In this document: positions 27,567-37,399 of the stretch, one piece after another | Numbering within the stretch: the first letter of the stretch is position 1 | How the letters are laid out: every line of letters starts with the position of its first letter | Assembly: GCA_001953115.1 (NCBI GenBank) | Contig: LSSL01002129.1 | Coordinates: forward strand, 1 to 61,059 | Length of the DNA: 61,059 nt | Direction: 5' to 3' | Source of the DNA: Smittium mucronatum | Lineage: Eukaryota > Kickxellomycota > Harpellomycetes > Harpellales > Legeriomycetaceae | The notes under the pieces: model-generated | What the model was told of the DNA's origin: nothing | The model's database searches: none | What the model saw: the letters and a program-made list of their open reading frames with translations, nothing else | Made by a program: the position numbers and the translations under genes

Positions 27567-27619
27567 GAAGGATATATCTAAATTATCTAGAATTACAATA
27601 GCAACTCAGCCAAGTTATT

Positions 27620-28010
27620 CAATGAATTTACTGTTAGCCGATAGTGGGTATCAAAGATATAATAGTTTTAACATAATACGTGCTAATTATTTCTTTGGTA
27701 GATACCCCAGAATTAGCTGCAAGTGTAGCACTGATGGCTTTCATTTTTGGTATTGTTTTTCAAAGCCTCGGCTTATTAGATCAAATATCGATAAAATGTG
27801 TCTTGATATACTGTCTATTGATAGCAGCTTTGATCTATCTTTAATAAATATTAAAAATATATCAATAATCCTTTTTTTTTATAAGCATGAAAGTCCATTC
27901 AAAGATTTTCGGCCACCCTCCTCTTATAAACTGAGTATGCTACCACCAGACATAGAATATCATTTGAATAAGAACTTATCTGACAAGAGTTTTTTTATAG
28001 ACTAGCCACC
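27620..28010 (-). pseudogene. Tyrosine recombinase C-terminal remnant
   Basis: Minus-strand reading gives SIDSISRHILSIFDLI near 27820 and KPSVLHLQL or, one frame over, KAISATLAANSGVSTKEI near 27720. The latter fits the R-A..AT.A...GV...EI...H..W...Y pattern at the C-terminus of DIRS-group recombinases. The positions expected for catalytic His/Trp and Tyr are altered (TYY in place of H..W). A plus-strand open frame of 127 codons at 27622-28005 is the shadow of this remnant and has no family resemblance. Confidence 0.65.
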
Positions 28011-28649
28011 TCTTTTTTTTTGGTGCTACTATGACTAGATTTAGCACTTCCATGATCACTTTGATCTGTTCATCATCAATCATGTGGTCATAAATAACTT
28101 TAAAAACCCCCTTTACTTATAAAATACAACATAATTTAGCAATAAGTTTCTTATTATAGATGTTTGATTATGGCTAACATTCTCTGAAAAGCTCTAAAAT
28201 CGGAGAGATGTTGAATTTTGGTCTATCAAAAGAGTTAATTGTGCATCATCCTATTTTTTTGTGAATTCGGAAAACATTGAATGATTTGAAAGCTCCGTAT
28301 TATTTTCAAATAATTTTACCAGATCGGGCTTGTATGATTTTTTTGAGCCCACTTTCATATTTTCTATTGTGTAAATCTCCGCCACATATTTTATTATCTG
28401 TGGGGAGGATATTGCAGTTGAAATGTCGTCGGATATCTTCCAATCTAGAGAGCATTGCTGATTAGAGTTTTATTTGTTTATGAGCCTGACACGTTGTCGG
28501 TATGAAAGAATAAGTTCAAATACATAATTTCTAAGACCTCAAATTTTTATTAAACTCCTCTGATTCTTCATTTTATCAATTTACAATGCTTATTTTCTGA
28601 GATTGACTACTTTCAGCTTTTTGGATCCGGTATTATTTTCTTTAATTGC

Positions 28650-29190
28650 AGAATTAGTGGCTTATTGTTAACAGGGCCAAGAGGTCTCGAAACCAGGTGA
28701 CAGAATTTGGAATTGGAGTCACCAAAATCATTTTTACTATCTCTAGGTGAACCTTCTGCACTTCCTGAGAGATCAGGCCTTATGGCGAGCAATCAAAGTT
28801 TGTTAAACACTGAAGAATTTCATACCACTGCATTTTGACTCAAAGCTTTCGCATCTGAAAACCAATGGATTAAACCTCCAAATTCTTATCCAGACTGAAA
28901 ATGATAGGATCCGCTTTTTTCTGTACTTATACTAAGTTCAGGACTTTGAATTCCCCTTGTGATATAGATCGCTCTGTCTGTGCAGTCAGTCTGTTTTTTA
29001 AATCTGATTGGTCGAGATCTGTTGTAAAATATGTTTCTTAGTGTTTTTTTTCGTTTTCAAGCGGCGATACCAGATCTCTTCTGCTATTCTCAGTAGTTCA
29101 GAGAATGTTGCTCCTGCAAAATTTCTTACAAAATCCAGTGAATTTTTGTTTTCCAAGTAAATTAAAATAAACGAAATATCACACATTTGA
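28650..29190 (-). pseudogene. DIRS-like RNase H and following domain remnant
   Basis: A 62-codon frame (29186-28998) contains FVRNFAGATFSELLRIAEEI, which corresponds to the part of the RNase H domain where a strand-helix segment is followed by an acidic LRIAEEIW-type helix in DIRS-group polyproteins. Further along, VKMILVTPIPNSVTWFRDLL near 28720 matches the conserved segment between RNase H and recombinase, where the family has a P.W..+.W..+L pattern. Confidence 0.7.
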
Positions 29191-29499
29191 TGTTGTGAGT
29201 ATCTTGATGGTTTTGATTTACATCTTTACCTCATATATATTCAGTGACACCGAGTACTCTTGGGAACATACTAATTTTCCTGAGGTTGTGCCACTTCAAT
29301 CTGTAAAAATTTCCAATTCTGGCGTATCGAGAAATATTGAGAGCTCTTTATGAGAATTCAGCTTGCTTTTCCAGAATAATAGGTTCTGTATTGCAAGTTT
29401 TGTCAGAACTACAGTCAATGTGCATTTTTTAAGGGTTTAAAGTGAATTATTCTTGAGTTCCAGGAGCCTTCGGAGCATAAGACTTCTGAAAATAGGGGA

Positions 29500-30390
29500 A
29501 TTTATAAGTAATGATCTTTCCTGGTAAAATTTGTCGGATATATCAATTTCATATGATCAAAATTGACCAGTTTGATGGTCTTTTTTCTCATTTTCTTGTT
29601 CTATGTAGCTCAAACTTTGATATCCATATTCCTGGATTTGATAGCCATAATAAAGTGCTTGATTGACTGTGATGGAAATGTATGCAATCTCTCTTCGTTT
29701 ATGTTAAATCCGAGTTCCGAGAGTTTGGAGTATATATTGATCGCTTGATAGTAACACATATTTTCTTTTTATCTCCTGCAATTAGGAGATCGTATAACTA
29801 TGCTGAGACCCGCATACTTTTGGACCTACCCCATTCCAAAACTGTCCAAAGTATCTTTGTGAATACTAGTGGCCAAAACGTTAACCATAATGTTAGACAC
29901 GGAACTGAAAATATATACTTTTTTAATGAAAGACGGAGCATTTTCAGCACCGTTTTTATATTTGGATGTGATTTAATACTTTTTGGAGACCTAATATAAT
30001 CAGTCAACTTATTCTACGGATTATAAAGGCAGATTCATGATAGAGTTTCTATCTTGAAATCCTGTTCTTCCACATGAATATACAACTTTCTGAGGTCCAG
30101 TACTGGACTTAACCACCAGCCCTCTTGTTTATCGTAAAAATAAAGATATGCAAAACTGTATACGCAGCTATATCTCTTCAATGTCTTGATTTGGCGGTAA
30201 AGAGTCGGCTTTTTCTAACAGATAGTTACTGAGCTTTCTGCTTAGCTTCCTTCTGAAAAGATGACATATTCGAGTCTGAGAGCTTCTGTTCTTGAAAGAT
30301 ATTCTGAATACATCCAATAATATGTTTCTAAACAAACTTCTTTCAGTTTCCTTAGACCAATATGCCTTTAACATAGATAGACGACTTCTC
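29500..30390 (-). pseudogene. DIRS-like reverse transcriptase remnant
   Basis: The readable frame 30374-30168 ends in NYLLEKADSLPPNQDIEEI. It continues into GWWLSPVLDLRKLY near 30100, the block preceding the first catalytic motif. Next comes PLVFTKILWTVLEW near 29850, matching the AP..FTK block. The active-site box is at about 29800-29770 and reads Ala-stop-Leu-Tyr-Asp then LLIAGD, so the YLDD box of the family has been destroyed by mutation. SELGFNINEE follows near 29720. The enzyme cannot work. Assignment to the DIRS group rests on this block pattern plus the downstream recombinase. Confidence 0.8.
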
Positions 30391-30399
30391 GCTGGAAGC

Positions 30400-31250
30400 T
30401 TCTTTTTGGCCTCTACCTAGACATCCTTCTGCGTCTGCGACTCCTTCCGTGAAAATTCAACTAGTGATTGGAATTATTGTTATCAGCTTTTGAGATGGTT
30501 TCAGCTGTTTCTTTTTGGCACCAAAACAGGTTAGCTTCTGTATGAAACTTTTGAAATCGTATTCTGCTGGCGCTTTCGAAAAGGGCTGAACTTGCGGTCT
30601 CTTAGATTTTGGTTTCTTATTTATGAATGTGACCAATCTTTTTGATCTATTATAGACCTGAACTCATTCTATAAGCTTGGAGGGCTTATCAGGGGGTTTG
30701 AAACCCTTATATAGATCTCCCAATATATACTGGGATATTTTATCTGTGATCCCAGCCAAAATATCTCTCATTATACTCACAAAATTGAATTAATGATCCC
30801 CATATCTTTTTAGCCATGGAATATCTTGGATTCAGTGATAGATATGATAATCGATTGGTTTGTTTTAATTGCTAGAGCGAGAGCTGTCAGAATTCCATAC
30901 ATTGTGGAATGTAATTTGTTTTCCAAGACATAGGCCGAGTCTTTCAGTGCAGTTGGTATGTAGTTCATAGAACCAGCCTCGGGGCAAGAGATTTAGTAAC
31001 CCTACTCTCATTTTCAATAAGCAGCAATTTAAAGATGTTCACTTTTATTGATGGAAGAGTTTCCTTAAGCTAGGGGTAAATAGCAAATTTAGAAAAAGGG
31101 ATAAGCTCCGAAACAACCGGATCGTTTGAATTCTCTTTGGAATACCTTTCACGCAATAGAGGTTGGCTTTATCGGTCTAATATCTTTAAATTTGCTTATT
31201 CTGGGACCAATGTCTTTTTTGGAGGGATAAAAATTATGCATGAAATTTTT
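30400..31250 (-). pseudogene. DIRS-like gag region remnant
   Basis: Stop-interrupted minus frames upstream of the reverse transcriptase include ALKDSAYVLENKLHS (near 30920) and IMRDILAGITDKISQYILG (near 30750). The position before the reverse transcriptase and the helical, Lys-rich style fit the first protein of DIRS-group elements; sequence similarity alone is weak. Confidence 0.5.
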
Positions 31251-31681
31251 TCAAAAAGCTGAAAATATTTACGTTGGACGAGTGACTTTGCGTAAGAAAA
31301 GATGATATGGATAACACTAAAGTGTACTTTACATTCTATGGATAAATTTTTGTGTCAATTTAATTGAATTCATGGTATTTTTTTAATTGTAATCTTCGGT
31401 TTAGTTTTATCGGATAAGATGATAACACTTGTTATGTCTACTCTCAGAAGTGTAAAAAAACTGATTTTTCTTTGAAATATACATGGCATTTCGGATTAAT
31501 ACTTTAAGTTTTGCTTAATTTTATTCTTTGGGATTTAGAGAGTCTACAACCTAAACTAAATGGAAATCTCCTGCGCCTCATTAAAAAAGTGGCTGAAAAA
31601 TCAGCAACCACCAGCCAAAACATTTTTAAAGTTGATAAGGGAAATTCTTTTTTAGAGCAGACACTATCCTAGTAAATCTTT

Positions 31682-31747
31682 ACTGCTTTGCTAATTTCTT
31701 TTTTTTGTATCATTTAATTTTATTGTAAGATAAACTGCTTTGCTAAT
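31682..31747 (-). mobile_element. 38-bp retroposon insertion with perfect 14-bp target-site duplication (copy D)
   Basis: ACTGCTTTGCTAAT occurs at 31682-31695 and again at 31734-31747. Between them lie 38 bp which, read on the minus strand, are TTATCTTACAATAAAATT, AAA, TGATAC and an A-rich tail. This is the 3' end of the 611-bp repeat family (copies at 24805, 49206 and 60956) with three substitutions. A 3' end with A tail, drastic 5' truncation and a 14-bp direct duplication is the signature of LINE-type target-primed reverse transcription. Confidence 0.85.
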
Positions 31748-31867
31748 GAGGAAAAGCTAACATGTTACTATTTGTAAAACTATTGGGTAATTTGATGAAA
31801 ATTAATTAATCTAATTTCCTATTCGCAAAATATTGGGTCTTTTTAAAACCAGCATGATTTTCTATTT

Positions 31868-32145
31868 TTATTGGTTTACCAGAGATTAAATTTATTTGTA
31901 GCCAATGGCTTACATTATAAAAAAAGTTTGGCCCAGAAAAGATTCACCCAAGTTTCTCTGATTATACAGAAACCATAGGTTAATAAATGTGATTATGAAT
32001 AGACGAAGGCTATTTTATTGGTGGAAATGGCGCAGGAAACAGATTAAGAGCGTAAGAGGCAATGATTGGACTAAATAGAGGGGGAGGGAAAGCCAGTAGA
32101 ACAGAGCAGAGGAATGGAAGGCAGATTAAAAGAGACAACGATTGG
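31868..32145 (+). promoter_or_regulatory. CCAAT-box cluster upstream of the bromodomain gene
   Basis: ATTGG/CCAAT pentamers lie at 31870, 31902, 32017, 32065 and 32141, within 310 bp of the start codon. CCAAT boxes bind the HAP/NF-Y complex in fungi; use here is inferred only from clustering. Confidence 0.4.
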
Positions 32146-32177
32146 GAATTTAACGAAAAGCAATTTGAATAAACCAC

Positions 32178-32300
32178 ATGGGAGAAAACACAGACACGAA
32201 CCGAAAGGCTGATAACAGCGCCAAAGTCAAAGACAGGCACAGCGACAGCGACGGAGACAGAGGTAGCGCCATAGACAGAGACAGAGACAGAGACAGAGAA

Positions 32301-32332
<32 letters not shown>

Positions 32333-34901
32333 AGGCTGCAGATTCTCTTCCCACCCCTCCGTCGATCCACCCGCCACTGTCCAAAAACCTCTCTCCCCTC
32401 CTGCCGCTTCCATCTCTGTTCATAAGGGTAACTCTAGTGCTTAGCTCCTGCCTCATTCTTAAATTCTTTCACCTTTTCTTGCCTATTACCTTCTAGACTC
32501 CGCTAATAATGAAATCGACGTCGATATCGATTCTGAACTTGATGAACAATATTTAGATCCTGTCTCCACCCTTTCATCTAATATTCAATCTTCCCAGCAA
32601 ATATCTCGAGTTCGCTCTCAAGCTTCTAGCCGCCCAAATATAAAAATTAAGCTGGTTGGCCTGAAATCTTTCAGGAGTCATTCTGAGTCTTCAGAGAAAG
32701 CTATTCCATCCGCTGATTCATTGCCTATTTTAAAAATCAAACTAAATTTGCGTGAGTCGCCTCTCGAAACTCCAGCTTCATCTATCTCTTCATTTCACAA
32801 AGATAAATCTGCCTTTTCCATATCTCCTAGCGATTTTTCCCCTTCAGACCTCCCTTCTATTCCGTGTAATAAAATCTACCCTTCTTCACCCTCTCGGCAA
32901 TCTGAATCCGTTTTGAAAAATGAGGATAATTCCCTGGATTCTTCGACTGATGTCGCTCAGCTTTTTGTGCATTCAATTTCTGGGAATTCTTTAGATGAAG
33001 GTCTTATTGATGTATGTAATTCTAACAATAAATATCCTGTTGAGTCTGTTCATAAATCTAGTCTTATTGTTGACGACAAATCCGAATTATCTCAGTCCTT
33101 TTCACATACTAATCTCAACAAAGTCAAACTCAAACTCAAACCTCTACTTGAAAAAGCTAAAACTTCGCGTCTAAAGTTGATATCTTCTGAGGATTCCATT
33201 TCAAATACTTGTATCAAAAGCTCTCTCGAGTCCATACAGCCGATTCCTGAAACCTCTGAAGAAGCCCTTATAAAAAAAAGAAAGGTTTCTGAAAGCTCAA
33301 CTTTTGAAACTACTAAAGAAATTTCTATAGACGAGCAGCTCCTTGAATACAATGAGGTTTTGCACTATAAATTTGATACTCATCTATTTGGCCCCATTCT
33401 GTCAAAACTGATAAAAAAACTGTTCCGTAAAGATTTTTATGGAATCTTTTGGGAGCCAGTCAATCTTAAAGAAGTCACTGACTACCTTAAAGTCGTAAGC
33501 TCCCCAATGGATCTTGGAACTATGCGCTCGAAAGCTGAAGATAATCAATATTCCACCTTGGATCAGTTTATTAAAGACTTCAAACTAATATGCAACAATG
33601 CCTTGATTTATAATCATCCTTCCACTGTATACTATCAGCACGCCCAGAAGTTCCTTGCCGCCGGCTTTGCTGCAATCTTCCGCAGTGCTCGCAAACTTGC
33701 CAGCAAACTAACTCTTCTCCGTAACTCTGACCACCTTGAAGCCCCAGACCTTCCTTCTCTTCCTGATCCTACTTCTCCTTCTCGCCTGGATATCAAAGAT
33801 TCTGAAATTTCTATACACTCTCCTGGCCAGTCTCCAGCACTAGAAAAAAGCCTATTTATCCTAACGGATAATAACAATCCTAATTCTGGATTAGTTGGTA
33901 ACCTAAGCCCAGATATTAAAAAGGAATACGACGGAATTACTACCGATACAGCCACCGATCTCATTGATAGAATTGGAAGGTCAGATACTATTCCTAACAA
34001 CCACCGGGCATATTCAGAAGTCAACAAGAAAAGACCAACAATCCCAATATTCAAAATAAAGAACAGCTCTCCACTAAACCATCGACCATCCATCAGACGC
34101 CGAGGCCCTGGAAAAGCTACCGAAACCAAACGAAGATTATCTGAGCAGCTTTCAAAGCCTACCACTAATCCCGATGGTAGTTTGGTTATGAGCAGGGAGT
34201 ATCAGCACAATTTGCTAAAGAAACGTATAATCAGCCATCCTGTTATGCTATGCAATTCTAACCGACCACTGCAGAATGCCGACAATTGGCGTAAAGCGAC
34301 CCACCAGGACTTTATAAACTACCCTATTGTCTTAAACAATGGGCACAAACCTAATCCTTTAGCTGAGGATTTTTTAGCTGCGTATGGACCAGCGTCCTTG
34401 TTTTTGGCTGGGGGTGAAGTCGGAATGGCATATTACTTGAGTATTCTGAGGTTTGTTTCTGATACTGGATCGGTTTTGCTGAAGGAATACTTGGCCACTG
34501 TTCTGAACTATCTTTCCAATCGAGTGTACAGCTTGATCCTAGCTATTGCCTGCGAAAAGAATGAAGACGATGGTGGATTCTTGCATCTGGGCTTCGAGCG
34601 AGATGAACTGGACAAAGTCATGAAATGGATCCAATACTCTGCAACTCTATACGAATGCAACGAATATCTGCTCGAATCTAAAGATTCAAATGATCTCTTT
34701 GCAATGAAAAGGGATTTTGGGTTCGACAGTTCTCATCTAGAACCAGCCGATGTAAAGCCACACCACGGGGATATAGAGACTAATCTAAAAGAAGTTTCAA
34801 CAATACTGTACGAACTTTCATGTATCAAGGAAATCAGCAGTTCGAAGCTGGATGTTGCTAGAGAAGGGATTTCTCGTCTTTTATCATTGTTTGATAAGTA
34901 G
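32178..34901 (+). CDS. Bromodomain protein, BRD7/BRD9-like, two exons
   Basis: Predicted 884 residues from exons 32178-32427 and 32497-34901. The 69-bp intron has GT/AG ends and preserves the frame, and a stop just upstream makes ATG 32178 the first start. Residues 1-60 are charged and low-complexity (Asp/Arg then Asn/Asp repeats). Residues about 365-475 form a bromodomain, which binds acetyl-lysine in histones: SSPMDLGTM marks the ZA loop and IYNHP contains the acetyl-lysine-contacting Asn at about residue 456. From about 648 to the end there is a conserved helical region like that following the bromodomain in BRD7/BRD9. Three short alternating hydrophobic/Lys motifs precede the bromodomain (IKIKL 132, ILKIKL 161, KVKLKLK 291). 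A role in a SWI/SNF-type remodeller is likely but inferred. The gene converges on the GOST gene. Confidence 0.92.
32266..32332 (+). repeat. Coding microsatellites (GACAGA)n and (AACGAC)n
   Basis: Two adjacent hexanucleotide repeats inside exon 1 of the bromodomain gene encode alternating Asp/Arg and then Asn/Asp. Being six bases long they expand without breaking the frame, so allele length variation is expected. Confidence 0.9.
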
Positions 34902-34913
34902 CAGAACTTTATA

Positions 34914-34919
34914 CAATAA
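34914..34919 (+). terminator. Poly(A) signal of the bromodomain gene
   Basis: AATAAA lies 12 bp after the stop codon. The opposing gene's AATAAA (34948-34943) is 23 bp away, so the two 3' UTRs must overlap or be extremely short. Confidence 0.6.
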
Positions 34920-34942
34920 ACTTAAAAACATTAGAGTTTCAT

Positions 34943-34948
34943 TTTATT
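34943..34948 (-). terminator. Poly(A) signal of the GOST gene
   Basis: AATAAA on the minus strand begins only 4 bp after the stop codon. Confidence 0.5.
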
Positions 34949-34951
34949 ATT

Positions 34952-36829
34952 TTAGTAATGAACAGAAAGAGAAGATGATTTATGTTTTGGTTTAAATAAG
35001 GATTTCTGGAGCACATAAACCCCAAAGCCTTCAATTGACAAAAGAACGATATAGAAGAAAACAGTGGGGATAAACGGAGAGTATAAATAGTAAGAATGAG
35101 TAAACATATAGTTGAGGAACATAAATCCCAACGAGTAGAAGCCAAGCAGGCAATAGATTAGATTTCCCCACAGATAATAAATAGACTTTATGGCTGGCAC
35201 TATAAAGATAGCCAAATACAGTGAGAAATTGTCGAATTCAATGGAAGCTAAGACTTTAATAATATATATGTAAATAGAAAAAAGAAACTTACGATGCTGG
35301 TAAGCTTCGGTGCTAGGGACTACCAAATCCAAGGAAGAGTCAAGGACGCGGAACAGAGAATAAGAAATGGCGGCGTTGAACAGGAGGATAAAAGTACCCC
35401 CGAACTGGAAGTTTGTGGGATCAAACAGAGGCTTTGAGCAAAACCAATGCAAGTAATTTACTGCAGTCTATTTTATAAACAGTAACAAAAGTTTTACTAA
35501 TCAAAGCAAAATCTTTGAAAAGGATTTAGAATTAGATGAATAAAAAAGAAAAGAAAAGAAAAAGTTACAGCGGAGCCGACAATTATAGAAAATAAAGAGA
35601 ATTTTTGTGGAGGAAAGAAGGGCCGCAACATATCAAAGCAAAAATATACACTAGTAACAAAACTAAAGTGAAACAGCAGCCTAAATCTACACATATATAC
35701 AAAAAAGAAAAGCTAAATATAGTATAAACAGAATAAAAAAGAGATACTAGAGTAAAAAAAAGTACAGATCACTGGTAAATCTATCGACGTTCCAGGCAAC
35801 AGCATCAATCCCAGTGCTCATAAATATAGTTTTCACCTAAACAATATCGAGTATAAGTAAAATTATGTTAAATTAAATTAAATTAAATTAAACTTACAGC
35901 GTAGAAATTCGTTTCCAGTCCCAAAAACAAAAGAACTAAAAAGCTAAGGAATAGAAAAAATAATGAAACAAAAAGGAGAATAATAAAAGGATATAAAGGA
36001 TAAAGGATAAAAGCTTACAAGCAATAATGGATATTTTTGGCGTGTTTTGGATTATGGAAAAGAAGGCCAAGCCAGTATAAGGAAAGCAAATGCTGCAAGA
36101 TACAGGTAACCAAGAAAAAAAAAGGCAAAGGAATCTGTCCAGCACTAAGGAAATTGTGGGCAGGTCGTTGATAAACATTTATCCTTGACCAGAAATCAAT
36201 AGTAGTAAAGTCCTTGCAGTTTACCAAATAGACAGACCACCAGCCCTGATTAATGGAGTTAGCAATCAGAACTTTACCCCAAGAGTCAGAATGGTTGGGT
36301 ATATCGAAAAGCTCGGCCTTTTTTTCATTTATAGCTTTGATTAAAAGATCATTCGAAGACAATTGGCAAGAATTCAAAGCTTCTAAAAGACTTGGAATAT
36401 GGGACAAAGTGGGAGAGGAATAAATCAAGATGGATATATTTCCTGGAGCTTCAGCGTATGAAGATTGCAGATTTCCTACAGTAATGTCAATAAGGCCATT
36501 ATCCTCGATGCCATAAGTGACTAAATGGAAAACCCTATCGTCTCTATTTTCAAAATAGATATCAAGCAAACCTAGGCAAGGAGTCAAATGAGACAGGAAC
36601 AAGAGGAACAACAATGGCAACGACGACAACAGAGCTAGAAAAAATTTTGTTACATCCAAGATTAAACGGTGGTTAGAGAATTATAAAAGGTAGAGCAACA
36701 GGGAAAAAAACGGTATGTAAAGGGGGGATAAGAAGAAAGGGGATTAAAGAGTAAATTTAGAAAATATAGATGATAAATAATGGAAGATATCAGCTAGAGT
36801 TTACCTCTTGATGGAAAAAAGCCAAGCAT
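34952..36829 (-). CDS. GOST-family seven-helix membrane protein, PTM1/GPR107-like, seven exons
   Basis: Exons: 36829-36805, 36634-36019, 35943-35898, 35836-35766, 35680-35569, 35467-35293, 35253-34952. All junctions are GT/AG and the joined frame is open for 448 residues. The first exon supplies the start and fuses to a hydrophobic run (residues about 9-30), a probable signal peptide. A luminal domain follows to about residue 190, with one likely disulphide pair and the family-typical YGIEDNGLIDITV pattern. FLSAGQIPLPFFFL enters the first of seven membrane helices and matches the LSAGEIPLP signature of GPR107/PTM1. GOST proteins act in Golgi-endosome traffic; yeast PTM1 is poorly characterised. 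The protein is shorter than its usual relatives (about 530-600), and the last two helices are divergent. The final intron is only 39 bp and in frame, so it could be retained. Confidence 0.88.
35869..35893. repeat. (AAATT)n repeat within an intron
   Basis: Five or so AAATT units fill most of the third intron of the GOST gene (35897-35837). Confidence 0.85.
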
Positions 36830-36929
36830 TTCGACAACAAACTACAAACTTTGATTTTATTTCTGATTCTGATTTTATTTCTGTTTGTTTCTAAATTCCC
36901 TCTATTCTTCCCCTATACTCCTCGTTTTT

Positions 36930-37075
36930 CTATTGGTCCATACTTGGATTCTCTCCACATCCATTGGCTCATCTCAACCTTTAATTGTTTTCTATTAGCC
37001 GCTTATACATAAATTCCAATTAACAGCCAATAATTTATAGCTCTATCTGAAAACATGTTGCATTTTATTGGTCAT
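36930..37075 (-). promoter_or_regulatory. CCAAT-box cluster upstream of the GOST gene
   Basis: ATTGG or CCAAT at 36932, 36963, 37027 and 37067, all 100-240 bp upstream of the start codon. Confidence 0.4.
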
Positions 37076-37343
37076 TTAATATCCAAATATAGAAACATGG
37101 GGGTTTTATTATTATAGTTGGTTGGCTGAATGGCAGTTGGAAACCAAATTAAAACGTTGCAAGCAAATACTAAATGATGATTGGAAATGGACAATTATGC
37201 CGATGTTTGCTTTGATCAGTAAATATTCCATTTTTTTTATACAGAATATGTAAAAAATTCAGAGGATACTAAATTACTGTTTAATTAGAGCAGAGTCGAT
37301 GTTTGAATTATCAACAAAACCATTAAAGTGATGAAAAACAAAA

Positions 37344-37378
37344 ATGTAAATGTAAGTGTAAATGTAAATGTAAATGTC
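37344..37378. repeat. (TGTAAA)n hexanucleotide repeat
   Basis: Five to six imperfect units just past the stop codon of the zinc-motif gene, in its presumed 3' UTR. Confidence 0.85.
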
Positions 37379-37399
37379 TATATATAGCTTATTGAGGCT

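Larger units (their letters stand above)
27560..31300 (-). mobile_element. Decayed DIRS-like tyrosine-recombinase retroelement
   Basis: Minus-strand translation, joined across many stops and frame changes, gives a colinear series typical of DIRS-group elements: a gag-like region, reverse transcriptase, RNase H/connection, a further conserved domain, and a tyrosine recombinase end. No LTRs or integrase core are seen, which fits an element that integrates by recombinase. The copy is heavily mutated. Termini are not defined; an inverted repeat at 27345-27475 may belong to its 3' end. Confidence 0.8.

Noticed and set aside
27622..28005. 127-codon plus-strand gene
   Set aside because: The minus strand here carries the tyrosine recombinase remnant; the plus frame has no resemblance to anything.
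32010..32456. 148-codon minus-strand frame opposite bromodomain exon 1
   Set aside because: It is the shadow of coding microsatellites (poly-Val and Ser/Leu runs) and conflicts with the well-supported plus-strand gene.
33635..34165. 176-codon minus-strand frame inside the bromodomain gene
   Set aside because: Antisense shadow of a conserved coding exon, with no recognisable domain.
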